From: Euzebya sp.
Lineage (GTDB): Bacteria; Actinomycetota; Nitriliruptoria; Euzebyales; Euzebyaceae
Assembly: GCF_964222135.1 (NCBI RefSeq)
Contig: NZ_CAXQBR010000051.1
Coordinates: 1 to 64,000, forward strand
Length of the DNA stretch: 64,000 bases
Reading direction: 5' to 3'
Position numbers and translations under genes: made by a program. The notes beneath the pieces are model-generated. The model had not been told where the DNA came from. It did no database searches and saw nothing but the letters and a program-made list of their open reading frames with translations. This document shows positions 1-8,599 of the stretch, piece after piece. How positions within the stretch are numbered: position 1 is the stretch's first letter; every line of letters starts with the position of its first letter.

Positions 1-1133
1 CGCCGGCGCGGCGCGCGGCCCCGAAGCAGTTCGGCAAGCGGATCGGGCCGGCGTCGGCGGAGGAGCGGCCTGGGCGGATCGCCGAGTCGACGACCGACAG
101 CGACCGGATCGCCGCGCTCGAGTCCGATCAGGAGCGCCTCGACGCCGAGCAGCACCGGATCCTCCTGACCATCCCGAACGTCCCCCACCCGGACGCGCCG
201 GACGGCCGCGAGGACAGCGACGCGGTCGAGCTCAGCCAGTTCGGGACCAAGCCGACGTTCGACTTCGAGCCCCGCGACCACGTGGCGATCGGCGAGCAGC
301 TCGGGATCATCGACATCGAGCGGGCGGTGAAGATCTCGGGCAGCCGCTTCGCGTTCCTGCTCGGCGACGCGGTCATGCTCGAGTTCGCGCTGGTCCGCTA
401 CGCGATGGACATCATCGCCGGGCATGGGTTCCTGCCGGTCATCCCCCCGGTCCTGACCCGTCAGGAGGCCCTGTTCGGCACCGCGTTCCTGCCCGGCAGT
501 GCCGACCAGATCTACACCGTCCCCGAGGACGACCTGTACCTCGTCGGCACCGCGGAGGTCCCCCTCGCCGGGATGCACCTCGACGAGATCTTCGAGGCCG
601 ACCAGCTGCCGCTGCGCTACGGCGGGTTCTCGACCTGCTTCCGGCGTGAGGCGGGGACCTACGGCAAGGACACCCAGGGCATCTTCCGGGTGCACCAGTT
701 CGACAAGGTCGAGATGTTCAGCTGGGTGCGGCCCGAGGAGAGCTGGGACGAGCACGTGCGCCTGCGCGACATCCAGACCGAGATCCTGTCCGGTCTGGAC
801 CTCCACGGGCGGGTGGTCGACATCGCCGTCGGCGACCTGGGCGACTCCGCGGCGCGGAAGTACGACCAGGAGGTCTGGCTGCCGGGGCAGCAGCGGTACC
901 GCGAGCTCACCAGCGCCTCGAACTGCACCGACTACCAGGCCCGCCGCTTGCAGGCCCGCTACCGCGTGGAGGACGGCACGGAGGTCGTCCACACCCTCAA
1001 CGGGACCGCGTGCGCGGTCGGGCGCACCATCATCGCGGTGCTCGAGACCCACCAGCGGGCCGACGGCTCGGTCGCCGTGCCCGAGGCGCTGGTCGGCTAC
1101 ATGGGCAAGGAGCGCTTGACCGCGGCCGGCTGA
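1..1133 (+). CDS. serS: Seryl-tRNA synthetase, 5'-truncated by window edge
   Basis: Charges tRNA-Ser (and tRNA-Sec) with serine in the cytoplasm. The reading frame is open from base 3, so the true start lies outside the window. What remains is the end of the N-terminal tRNA-binding coiled-coil arm (NVPHPD around base 180) and the whole class II catalytic core. Motif 2 is seen as FRREAGTYGKDTQGIFRVHQ, and a motif 3-like stretch with NGTACAVGR lies near the C-terminus. The 3' end overlaps the convergent GGDEF gene by 37 bp. Two tRNA-Ser genes also lie in this window, but far away. Identification is secure; only the N-terminus is missing. Confidence 0.97.
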   Translation, partial: PARRAAPKQFGKRIGPASAEERPGRIAESTTDSDRIAALESDQERLDAEQHRILLTIPNVPHPDAPDGREDSDAVELSQFGTKPTFDFEPRDHVAIGEQLGIIDIERAVKISGSRFAFLLGDAVMLEFALVRYAMDIIAGHGFLPVIPPVLTRQEALFGTAFLPGSADQIYTVPEDDLYLVGTAEVPLAGMHLDEIFEADQLPLRYGGFSTCFRREAGTYGKDTQGIFRVHQFDKVEMFSWVRPEESWDEHVRLRDIQTEILSGLDLHGRVVDIAVGDLGDSAARKYDQEVWLPGQQRYRELTSASNCTDYQARRLQARYRVEDGTEVVHTLNGTACAVGRTIIAVLETHQRADGSVAVPEALVGYMGKERLTAAG

Positions 1134-2572
1134 GCGACCGCGTCGACGGCGGTGTCCCGCTTCGCGGCGTACATCGCCTCGTCCGCCCGCTCGACGGCGC
1201 TCGCCCAGCCGTGGGCGCGCGGCGGGCGGTGGTCGACGCCGATGCTGCAGCCGATCCGCACGTCGCCGTCGGGAAGCTCGATCGGGTCCGCGACGGCCTG
1301 GCGGACCCGGGTGATCCGCTCCGCGAGCTCCGCCCGACCCTCGACGTCGGGGTGGACCACGACGAACTCGTCGCCGCCGACCCGTGCGACGAGCGCCCGG
1401 TCGCCGGCGCGCTCGCGGAGCCGGCGGGCGATGGTGAGCAGCACCTGGTCGCCGGCTGCGTGGCCGTGGGCGTCGTTGACCGGCTTGAAGCCGTCCAGGT
1501 CGAGGTACAGCACCGCGACGTGCCTGCTGTGGCGGTCGGCGCCGTCGAAGACGCCGGGCAGCTCCTCGGACAGCCCGCGGCGGTTCAGCACGCCGGTCAG
1601 GTCGTCGTAGCGGGCCCGGTGCGACATCGTGGCGAGCATCGCCTCGCGCTCCCGGTCGAGCACCAACAGCCGGTGCACGACCACCACGGTCAGGAGGCAC
1701 CACGCCGCGAGCAGCCAGCTCTGGGAGACCATCCCGCCGCTCAGGCGGTCGGCGACCGCGAGCGCCGGAGGGGCGGCGAGGGACAGGACCAGGGCGAGCA
1801 CCCGGCTCCGGGCGCGGGTGGCGGAGGTGCCGCCCTCGGGGACGATGGCCGCCATCCTGGGGTGCGTCGCCGCGCCGGCCAGCAGGACCAGCCCCACCAG
1901 CAGCGCGGCGTCGTCGATGTTGGGGACCTCGACCAGCCGCTGCACGAACGGCAGCGCGAACTGCTCGACGGCGAGGGCGACCCCGGCGCCGAGGAGGAGG
2001 ACCCCGGCGGGACGGCCGCGACGGCCGACGACGACGATCACGATCGCGAGCAGCAGGCACGACGCGGACAACACCATCTGGGCGACCTCGCCGACCCGCT
2101 CGATGACCCCCGCCACGCCGCCGTGGGGGAACGTCGGGCTGATCACCGCCCACCCCAGCAACCCGACGGCGAGCAGCATCACCGCGGCGTCGACGCGGTC
2201 CCCGCGGGTCGCCGGCTCGGCGTCCGGCGCCACCAGCCCGTGCATGCCGCGGGCGAGGAGGACGTAGCCGGCGACCTCGAGGAGGATTGTCGACTCCACC
2301 GCGACGGCAGGGGCGTCGAGGGCGACGGCGACCTCCACCGCGATCGCGCCGATCAGCACGGCCCAGGGGCCGGCGAGCAGGCACCACCACGACGACGGCC
2401 GCGGCGGACGCCGCCGGCGGATCCCGCGGGCCATGGCCGCGGTGGCGACGCCGACCAGCACGAGCTCGACCACGAGCAGCTCGACGTCCGACCGCACCGA
2501 CAGCACGACGGTCGCGCTGAGGAGACCGGTGGTCAGTGCGTAGCCGCGGACGTTCACACCGTCATGAAACAC
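1097..2572 (-). CDS. Membrane-bound diguanylate cyclase (GGDEF)
   Basis: Predicted to make cyclic di-GMP from two GTP at the membrane. The 491-residue protein has an N-terminal half made almost entirely of hydrophobic segments (about eight helices), then a GGDEF domain over roughly the last 170 residues. The active-site motif is intact (RVGGDEFVV), as is the substrate loop (DLDGFKPVND). The product-inhibition RxxD site is not at its canonical spacing: RAGD lies seven residues upstream, not five, so feedback inhibition may be absent. Translation starts at a GTG with no strong ribosome site. The gene is probably monocistronic, because a stem-loop separates it from the acyl-CoA dehydrogenase upstream. 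Confidence 0.9.
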   Translation of the reverse strand: MFHDGVNVRGYALTTGLLSATVVLSVRSDVELLVVELVLVGVATAAMARGIRRRRPPRPSSWWCLLAGPWAVLIGAIAVEVAVALDAPAVAVESTILLEVAGYVLLARGMHGLVAPDAEPATRGDRVDAAVMLLAVGLLGWAVISPTFPHGGVAGVIERVGEVAQMVLSASCLLLAIVIVVVGRRGRPAGVLLLGAGVALAVEQFALPFVQRLVEVPNIDDAALLVGLVLLAGAATHPRMAAIVPEGGTSATRARSRVLALVLSLAAPPALAVADRLSGGMVSQSWLLAAWCLLTVVVVHRLLVLDREREAMLATMSHRARYDDLTGVLNRRGLSEELPGVFDGADRHSRHVAVLYLDLDGFKPVNDAHGHAAGDQVLLTIARRLRERAGDRALVARVGGDEFVVVHPDVEGRAELAERITRVRQAVADPIELPDGDVRIGCSIGVDHRPPRAHGWASAVERADEAMYAAKRDTAVDAVAQPAAVKRSLPM

Positions 2573-2589
2573 CCCAGGAGTGGACTGGT

Positions 2590-2618
2590 GTCACATCAGA
2601 TCGGTGGCCCGATGTGAC
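2590..2618. terminator. Inverted repeat, likely terminator of the acyl-CoA dehydrogenase operon
   Basis: GTCACATC and GATGTGAC form a perfect 8-bp stem around a 13-nt loop, 27 bp past the acyl-CoA dehydrogenase stop and just before the GGDEF start codon. There is no U tract, which is common in high-GC genomes. It could also be an operator for the GGDEF gene. Confidence 0.45.
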
Positions 2619-2644
2619 TACTCCATCCTGGCCAGGCCGGCGGT

Positions 2645-3799
2645 TCAGAGGCCCATGGAGCGGCCCACGATCTCCTTCATGATCTCCGTGGTGCCGCCGT
2701 AGATCGTCTGGGCGCGCGAGTCGACGAAGGCCTTCGCGATCGGGTACTCGTTCATGAACCCGTAGCCGCCGTGCAGCTGCAGGCACCGGTCGATCACCTT
2801 CAGCTGCATCTCGGTCGTCCACCACTTCGCCATCGCCGCGTGCTCGACGGACAGCTCCCCGGACGCGTGGAGGTCCAGGCAGCGGTCGATGAACGTGCGG
2901 GCCAGCTCGATCTCCGTCCGCAGCTCGGCCATCACGAACCGGCTGTTCTGGAACGACCCGATCGGACGGCCGAAGGCGGTGCGGGAGGTGATGTAGTCGT
3001 GCGTCATCTCGAAGGCCGCCTCGGCGGCGGCGACCGCGTTGGTGGCAATGGACAGCCGCTCCTGGGGCAGGTTGCCGACCAGGTACAGGAAGCCCATCCC
3101 CTCCTGGCCCAGCAGGTTGGCCGCCGGCACCCGGCAGTCGTCGAAGAACAGCTCGGAGGTGTCCTGGGCCTTCATGCCCATCTTGTCGAGGTTCCGGCCG
3201 CGCTGGAAGCCGGGGGTGTCGGCATCGACGAGCAGGAGCGACAGGCCCTTGTGCGGGTCCTCCGACGTGCGCACCACGGCGATGACCAGGTCCGCCATCT
3301 GGCCGTTGGAGATGAAGATCTTCGACCCGTTGACCACGTAGTCGTCGCCGTCGCGGACGGCCTTGGTCTGGATGTTGGACAGGTCCGACCCGGTGCCCGG
3401 CTCGGACATCGCGATCGCGGTGATGCACTCGCCGGTGACCATCTTCGGCAGGTACGCCGCCTTCTGCGCGTCGCTGCCGTAGGCCATCAGGTAGGGGAGG
3501 TTGATGTCGGTGTGGACGCTGAAGCCGGGGCCGCTCGCCCCGACCCGGACCTGCTCGGCGTTGACGATCGCGTTGTAGCGGAAGTCCGCCACGCCGGCGC
3601 CGCCGTGCTCCTCGGGGACCGCCATGCACAAGAGGCCGGTCGCCCCGGCCTTCAGCCACACCTCGCGGCTGACCTGGCCGGCCTCGGCCCACTCCTCGGC
3701 GTGCGGGGCGACCTCGGTCTCCATGAACCGCCGGACGGTGTCGCGGAACATGTCGTGCTCGGCGGTGAAGCCGGTGCGGGGCAGCCAGTCGATGCTCAT
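2645..3799 (-). CDS. Acyl-CoA dehydrogenase
   Basis: FAD-dependent alpha,beta-dehydrogenation of an acyl-CoA, feeding electrons to ETF in fatty or branched-acid catabolism. The 384 residues cover the normal full-length fold: N-terminal helices from GFTAEHDMFRD, the central beta domain with TAIAMSEPGTGSD, and a C-terminal helical domain. The C-terminal signature is IYGGTTEIMKE, with Gly where medium-chain enzymes carry the catalytic Glu. This matches the long-chain/isovaleryl type, where the base sits on an internal helix (here likely the Glu in AAFEMTHDY). The ATG chosen has AGGAG upstream and overlaps the TetR stop by 4 bp, so the two genes are co-translated. The chain-length preference cannot be read from the sequence. 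Confidence 0.93.
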   Translation of the reverse strand: MSIDWLPRTGFTAEHDMFRDTVRRFMETEVAPHAEEWAEAGQVSREVWLKAGATGLLCMAVPEEHGGAGVADFRYNAIVNAEQVRVGASGPGFSVHTDINLPYLMAYGSDAQKAAYLPKMVTGECITAIAMSEPGTGSDLSNIQTKAVRDGDDYVVNGSKIFISNGQMADLVIAVVRTSEDPHKGLSLLLVDADTPGFQRGRNLDKMGMKAQDTSELFFDDCRVPAANLLGQEGMGFLYLVGNLPQERLSIATNAVAAAEAAFEMTHDYITSRTAFGRPIGSFQNSRFVMAELRTEIELARTFIDRCLDLHASGELSVEHAAMAKWWTTEMQLKVIDRCLQLHGGYGFMNEYPIAKAFVDSRAQTIYGGTTEIMKEIVGRSMGL

Positions 3800-4464
3800 G
3801 TCGTCTCCTGTGGAGGTGGGGTGGACCCGGTTGTGTGGAGTCGGCGGAAGACCTCGGTGGTGGTCGCGACGAGATCCCGCTCCCAGCGGGCGTCGTCGCG
3901 CAGGACGGCGGTCAGCGACGCCCCGCGGAAGACCTGGAGGACGTAGTCGAGGGCGGTCCGGAACGAGGGGTCGTCGGCGTCGTCGGCGCCCAGCACGTCG
4001 GCGAGCAGGTCGCGGGCGGCGGCGCCGAGCCGGCGCTCGGCGTCGACCAGGGCGCGGCGCAGGTCCTCGTCGGTGCGACCGGCGATCCACAGCTCGGTCG
4101 CCGCGGCGAAGAGCGGACCGGTCATCGCATGCCACAGCAGCCCGATCCCGGCGGCCACCCGGTCCGTGCCCTCGTCGAGCGCGGCAGCCCGCTCCGCCAC
4201 CCACACGCCCCGCTGGGCGCTCAGGTGGGCGACTGCGTCGAGGAGGAGGTCCTGCTTGGAGGGGTAGTGGTGCATCAGCGCCCCCCGCGACACGCCGGCC
4301 CGCCGTTGCACGGCGTTCGTCGAGGTCCCCGCGTACCCGTCCTCGATCAGGCACGCCACGGTCGCGTCCAGGATGCGCTCGCGGGTCTCCGCCGCACGGG
4401 CCACCTGGGTGCGGCGACCGCTGGCAGGGGGACCGGACGAGGTCGCAGCACGCGAGGAGGGCAC
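3796..4464 (-). CDS. TetR/AcrR-family repressor, probably leaderless
   Basis: DNA-binding repressor, 222 residues. The N-terminal helix-turn-helix lies at about residues 25-70 (GVSRGALMHHYPSKQDLL is the recognition-helix region), followed by a helical ligand domain. It is first in a two-gene operon with the acyl-CoA dehydrogenase, whose start it overlaps. A promoter with TTGACG and TAGCGT spaced by 18 bp ends only 6 bp before the GTG start, so the mRNA is probably leaderless. An 8-bp inverted repeat overlaps the -35 box, consistent with autorepression. Its ligand may be the acyl-CoA handled by the partner enzyme (inference). Confidence 0.9.
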   Translation of the reverse strand: MPSSRAATSSGPPASGRRTQVARAAETRERILDATVACLIEDGYAGTSTNAVQRRAGVSRGALMHHYPSKQDLLLDAVAHLSAQRGVWVAERAAALDEGTDRVAAGIGLLWHAMTGPLFAAATELWIAGRTDEDLRRALVDAERRLGAAARDLLADVLGADDADDPSFRTALDYVLQVFRGASLTAVLRDDARWERDLVATTTEVFRRLHTTGSTPPPQETT

Positions 4465-4470
4465 GCGACG

Positions 4471-4510
4471 ACGCTAGGCGAGCAACTTACAGACCGTCAA
4501 GTCGGTCTGT
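4471..4510 (-). promoter_or_regulatory. TetR promoter and operator
   Basis: On the minus strand, TTGACG (4500-4495) and TAGCGT (4476-4471) have an 18-bp spacer, ending 6 bp before the GTG of the TetR gene. The perfect repeat ACAGACCG-N6-CGGTCTGT (4489-4510) covers the -35 box, so bound repressor would block polymerase. Confidence 0.7.
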
Positions 4511-4543
4511 CGTGCGTGCGGTTCGGCGTCGGGCGACCGGAGT

Positions 4544-4740
4544 GGATGGATTCGACACCGTCGTGGGTCCCTCCGTGGAGGGATTCGACACCGTGACCGC
4601 GTGCTCGCACGTCCCTGGTCAGTTCACGGGTGGCATGAACCGCGAGAACCCGGGACAGGCCGTCCCTGAGCACCTCCTGGGGATGTCGATTCCATCCGCC
4701 GTGGGCGCCCTGTCCCTCCCCCAAGATGTCGAATCCATCC
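4544..4740. repeat. Cluster of four GGATGGATTCGACACC-like repeats
   Basis: The 304-bp gap before the exporter gene holds two direct copies of a GGATTCGACACCG core (ending at 4560 and 4593) and two inverted copies (4682-4697 and 4725-4740, GATGTCGAWTCCATCC). No gene is seen. The core resembles the GGATCGACTCC repeats at 23945-24179. Confidence 0.6.
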
Positions 4741-4768
4741 ACGGCGGCGGCACGCCCACGGGGGAGCG

Positions 4769-5998
4769 CTACGCCGAGGTGGGGCGCTCGAGGACCCACC
4801 CGCGCGCCGAGGCCATACCCGTGACCGCCGTGAGCACCGCGACGACCAGGAGCATGACGGTCGGCACGGTCCAGGTGCCGGTGGCGTCGCGCACCGCCCC
4901 CCAGGTGACCGGGCCGGCGGCGGCCAGCAGGTACCCGACGGTCTGGGCCATCCCGGACAGCCCGGCCGCGTCCGCCGCGCCGGCCGTGCGCAGGGAGAAG
5001 AACGACAGGGCCAGGGCGATGGTCGCGCCGCACCCGACCCCGAGCACGACCACGGCGACCGTGGCGACGGCGGTCCCCGGCACCAGCAGCAGCGCGGACC
5101 CGACGACGAAGCACCCGACCCCGACCGCGGTGCTGCGCCGCTGGTCGGGACGGCCGACGTGCAGGAGCGGGACCACGAAGACGCCGAACAGGCTGGCGAC
5201 GTTCAGCAGCGACACCATGGCGCCGGCGGTCACCTCGGCCATGCCCTTCGCGATCATGATGTCCGGCAGCCAGGCGATCACGACGTAGAACATCGTCGAC
5301 TGCAGGCCCATGAACAGCGCGACCCGCCAGGCCAGCGGGTTGGTGTACAGCTGGCGGGCGGACAACCCGGCGGGGGAGGGGGAGGTGGGACCACCCGCCG
5401 TGGCCGGCACGAGACGGCCCTCGATGACCAGGGAGGCGATGACCACGCCGGCGCCGAGCAGGGCCGGGACGGCCCACAGGCCGGCGGAGAGCTCCCACGA
5501 CGTGGCCCGCGCCACCGGGACGGCCACCCCCGCGCTGATGGTCGCGGCGATCACCATCAGTCCGGTGTAGGCGCTGGTCAGCTGGCTGGTGCGGGCGGCG
5601 AACCGCGCCTTGATCAGCGACGGCAGCAGCACGTTCCCGACGGTGATCGCGATCCCGAGCAGCGCGGTGCCGACCATCAGCCAGGCGACGGTGCCGAGCG
5701 AGCGCAGCACGATCGCCGCGGACAGCAGCACCATCGACCCCGCCAGGGACCGCCCGATCCCCGCCCGGCGACCCACCCAGGCGGCCAGGGGCGAGCACAG
5801 GCCGAAGGAGAGGACCGGCAGGGTCCCGACCAGGCCGAGCGCGACGTTCGACGCGCCGGTGTCCTCGCGGATCGTGGGGATGAGGGGCCCGACGACGGTG
5901 ATCGCGGTCCGCAGGTTCAGCGCGACCGCGACGACGCCGGCGAGCACCAGCCACGACCCGACCGGCACCCGGCGGGCCTTCGACACCGGGCGGCTCAA
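4769..5998 (-). CDS. NimT/CynX-type MFS exporter
   Basis: Major-facilitator membrane transporter of 409 residues with about 12 predicted helices. The N-terminal segment (LNLRTAITVVGPLIPTIRED) is typical of the CynX/NimT branch, whose characterised members move cyanate or 2-nitroimidazole. The substrate here is unknown. It is the last gene of the operon starting with the mycothiol-dependent dehydrogenase, and its ATG overlaps the stop of the metallo-hydrolase by 4 bp. That context hints at export of a reactive small molecule or its product (inference). The downstream gap contains the repeat cluster. Confidence 0.85.
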   Translation of the reverse strand: MSRPVSKARRVPVGSWLVLAGVVAVALNLRTAITVVGPLIPTIREDTGASNVALGLVGTLPVLSFGLCSPLAAWVGRRAGIGRSLAGSMVLLSAAIVLRSLGTVAWLMVGTALLGIAITVGNVLLPSLIKARFAARTSQLTSAYTGLMVIAATISAGVAVPVARATSWELSAGLWAVPALLGAGVVIASLVIEGRLVPATAGGPTSPSPAGLSARQLYTNPLAWRVALFMGLQSTMFYVVIAWLPDIMIAKGMAEVTAGAMVSLLNVASLFGVFVVPLLHVGRPDQRRSTAVGVGCFVVGSALLLVPGTAVATVAVVVLGVGCGATIALALSFFSLRTAGAADAAGLSGMAQTVGYLLAAAGPVTWGAVRDATGTWTVPTVMLLVVAVLTAVTGMASARGWVLERPTSA

Positions 5999-6624
5999 CT
6001 GCCTCGCGCCACCCAGTCGTCATAGGCCGGGCGCTCGTCGCCGATCCGGGTCTCGTCGCCGTGCCCGGTGAGGACCCGGGTGTCGTCGCCCAGCTCGAAC
6101 AGGCGACCGCGGATCGACGCGAGGATGGTCGGGAAGTCGCTGAAGGACCGCCCGGTCGCACCCGGCCCGCCCTGGAACAGGGTGTCGCCGCTGAACACGA
6201 CCCCCAGCTCGGGGACGTGCAGGCACACCGCGCCGGGGGCGTGCCCGGGGGTGTGGAGCACCTGGACCGACACCCCCGCCACGACCAGCTCCTGCCCGTC
6301 GGCCAGGTCACCGTCCGGGGCCCGGTCGGGGTGGGTCTGGTCCCACAGGACCCGGTCGTCGGGGTGCAGCAGGATCGGCGCGCCCGTGCGCTCGGCCAGC
6401 GCAGGCGCGACCGCGACGTGGTCGTCGTGGGCGTGGGTGCACACGATCGCGGTGACCCGCCGGTCGCCGACGACCTCGAGGATCGCGGCGACGTCGTGCG
6501 GGGCGTCGACGACCAGGCACTCCTCGTCGTCGCCGAGCACCCAGACGTTGTTGTCGACGTCGAAGGTCTCGCCGTCCAGGCTGAAGGTCCCGGACGTCGT
6601 CGTGTGGTCGATGCGCGCACCCAT
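5995..6624 (-). CDS. Metallo-beta-lactamase-fold hydrolase, partner of mycothiol dehydrogenase
   Basis: Zinc hydrolase of the glyoxalase II-like type, 209 residues. All metal-binding motifs are visible: THAHDDH near residue 68, TPGHAPG, SGDTLF and LTGHGDE. The start codon overlaps the stop of the upstream dehydrogenase (TGATG), so the two are translationally coupled. In other actinobacteria the mycothiol-dependent formaldehyde dehydrogenase is regularly followed by a hydrolase of this family (as in the Rv2259-Rv2260 pair). It may therefore hydrolyse S-formylmycothiol to formate and mycothiol. That specific activity is inference from context. Confidence 0.9.
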   Translation of the reverse strand: MGARIDHTTTSGTFSLDGETFDVDNNVWVLGDDEECLVVDAPHDVAAILEVVGDRRVTAIVCTHAHDDHVAVAPALAERTGAPILLHPDDRVLWDQTHPDRAPDGDLADGQELVVAGVSVQVLHTPGHAPGAVCLHVPELGVVFSGDTLFQGGPGATGRSFSDFPTILASIRGRLFELGDDTRVLTGHGDETRIGDERPAYDDWVARGS

Positions 6625-7706
6625 CAGAGCACCACCACCGAGCGGAGCACCTCGCCGCGGTGCATCTTCTCGAAGGCGGACTCGACGTCGCCGATGCCGA
6701 TCTCCTCGGTCACGAACGACTCGAGCGGGAAGCGGCCCTGCAGGGCCAGGTCGACGAGCATCGGGAAGTCCCGCTCGGGCAGGCAGTCGCCGTACCAGGA
6801 CGACCTCACCGCGCCGCCGCGGCTGAAGACGTCGATCAGCGGCAGCTCGAGGCGCATGTCCGGCGTCGGCACCCCCACCAGCACCGCGGTCCCGGCCAGG
6901 TCGCGCGCGTAGAACGCCTGGGTGAAGGTCTCGGGCCGGCCCACGGCGTCGATGACGACGTCGGCGCCGAACCCGCCGGTCAGCTCGCGGATCGCCTCCA
7001 CGGTGTCGGACCCCCGGGCGTCCACGGTGTGCGTCGCGCCCATCGTCTCGGCCCACTCGAGCTTCCGCGGGTCGGTGTCGACGGCGATGATCGGGGAGGC
7101 GCCGACCAGCGCCGCGCCGGCGATCGCCCCGTCGCCCACACCGCCGCAGCCGATCACGGCCACGGACTGCCCGCGGGTGACACCGCCGGTGTTGACCGCA
7201 GCCCCGAAGCCGGCCATGACGCCGCACCCGAGCAGGCCCGCGGCGGCCGGCGAGATGGCCGGGTCCACCTTGGTGCACTGGCCCGCGGCCACGAGCGTCT
7301 TCTCGGCGAACGCCCCGATCCCGAGCGCGGGGGTCAGCGCGGTGCCGTCGGCGAGCGTCATGGGCTGGTGGGCGTTGTGGGTGTCGAAGCACAGGTGCGG
7401 CTGGCCGCGCTTGCAGGCACGGCACTGGCCGCAGACGGCCCGCCAGTTGAGCACCACGACGTCGCCGGGCTCGACGTCGGTGACGCCGTCGCCGACCGCC
7501 TCGACGACCCCGGCGGCCTCGTGGCCGAGGAGGAACGGGAACTCGTCGGTGATCCCACCCTCGCGGTAGTGGAGGTCGGTGTGGCAGACGCCGCAGGCCT
7601 GGACGCGCACGAGCGCCTCTCCCCGCTCCGGATCGGGCACCAGGATCGTCTCGAGGCTCACGGGCTGACCCTCGCCCCTCGCCACCACTCCCTGGACCTC
7701 GTGCAC
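6624..7706 (-). CDS. mscR: S-(hydroxymethyl)mycothiol dehydrogenase
   Basis: Zinc- and NAD-dependent medium-chain alcohol dehydrogenase that oxidises the formaldehyde-mycothiol adduct and may reduce S-nitrosomycothiol. The 360 residues show the catalytic zinc site ([15 protein letters not shown] and GHEAAG), the four-Cys structural zinc loop ([15 protein letters not shown]) and the nucleotide fold (GCGGVGDGA). These match the actinobacterial AdhE2/MscR family. It heads an operon with the coupled metallo-hydrolase and exporter. Its presence implies mycothiol as the cell's main thiol, which supports the actinobacterial assignment. The upstream 160 bp contain no obvious operator. Confidence 0.92.
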   Translation of the reverse strand: MHEVQGVVARGEGQPVSLETILVPDPERGEALVRVQACGVCHTDLHYREGGITDEFPFLLGHEAAGVVEAVGDGVTDVEPGDVVVLNWRAVCGQCRACKRGQPHLCFDTHNAHQPMTLADGTALTPALGIGAFAEKTLVAAGQCTKVDPAISPAAAGLLGCGVMAGFGAAVNTGGVTRGQSVAVIGCGGVGDGAIAGAALVGASPIIAVDTDPRKLEWAETMGATHTVDARGSDTVEAIRELTGGFGADVVIDAVGRPETFTQAFYARDLAGTAVLVGVPTPDMRLELPLIDVFSRGGAVRSSWYGDCLPERDFPMLVDLALQGRFPLESFVTEEIGIGDVESAFEKMHRGEVLRSVVVL

Positions 7707-7870
7707 TGCGCCCTCCTCGGCTCGACGGTGTGTGATCTGCGGCGGCGAGCCTAGTCGGCAACCGGCGGCCTACCCGGAATCGGGTGTGCCGGCGAGGCAG
7801 GGGGCGGGCAGGGTGTGGCCCCATGACGCGCGAGGTCGGCACTGGTGTGACCCCTGGCCGAAAGGGCAGG

Positions 7871-8593
7871 ATGGCCGCCATGGGACAGCCCCTCGCCCCG
7901 ATGCCCCATGCCGATGACCCACGCTGGACGCGCCCGATCATCACCCTGCTGAACATCTCCGCCCTCCTCGACGTGGGCTACGAGCTCCTGAAGCTCTGGG
8001 CGGTCGGGGAGTCCCGCACGGTGCTCGGGACGAGGGTCACCGTGCACCACCCCGTCGCCCCGTCGATGGGGGGCAGCCACGGGATGCAGGTGCTCGTGCC
8101 GCTGGTCGGCGTCGCGGCGCTGGTGTTCATGAAGGCGATGCGGGACGCCGGAGCGCCCGGTGACGCGGTCACCGGCGTCCTCCGGGAGGTGGAGGACCGC
8201 CACCGGCTGCGCCCCGTCGCGGCGCACTCCGCTGCGCGGGCGGTGCTGCCCCCGGCGCTCGCGACCGTCGCGGAGGAGGAGGACAGGCCCGGACTGCTCG
8301 CCCCCATCGAGCGGACCGACGACGGCTGGCGCTTCGGCCCGGTGGTCCAGCGGGCCCTCGGCGGGTTCAGCTACGACCTCCACGGCTGGGTCGAGGCGGT
8401 CGACGTGCCGCTGGCCGGCGAGGTCACCGTCCGGTTGAGCGCGGACGCCGAGGGGCCCCGCACGGTCACCCCGCGCGACCCGGTCGACGCCGCCCAGGCC
8501 ATGTTCCGCGGCGGCCAGTCGGTGGCCACCATCGCGGTGGCCCTGGGGCTGAGCCCCGAGGACGTCGAGTCGGCCCTCCGCCGGCAGGTCTGA
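7871..8593 (+). CDS. Hypothetical protein with C-terminal helix-turn-helix-like segment
   Basis: Not recognised. About 240 residues if started at ATG 7871, which has AAAGG eight bases upstream; ATG 7823 and ATG 7880 are alternatives. The N-terminal third has one possible membrane segment (QVLVPLVGVAALVFMKAM). The middle is mixed alpha/beta. The last 35 residues (AMFRGGQSVATIAVALGLSP onward) look like a small helix-turn-helix. It ends only 6 bp before mrpA, so it may be the first gene of the Mrp operon and could be a membrane-linked regulator of it (inference). Confidence 0.6.
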   Translation: MAAMGQPLAPMPHADDPRWTRPIITLLNISALLDVGYELLKLWAVGESRTVLGTRVTVHHPVAPSMGGSHGMQVLVPLVGVAALVFMKAMRDAGAPGDAVTGVLREVEDRHRLRPVAAHSAARAVLPPALATVAEEEDRPGLLAPIERTDDGWRFGPVVQRALGGFSYDLHGWVEAVDVPLAGEVTVRLSADAEGPRTVTPRDPVDAAQAMFRGGQSVATIAVALGLSPEDVESALRRQV

Positions 8594-8599
8594 CACCGG

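Noticed and set aside
1010-2617. Long open frame on the + strand opposite the GGDEF gene
   Set aside because: Low-complexity His/Gly/Arg/Asp product typical of the reverse side of GC-rich genes; the minus strand encodes a clear GGDEF domain.
4769-5998. Cyanate transporter
   Set aside because: Family resemblance alone; no cyanase or nitrogen-regulation context.
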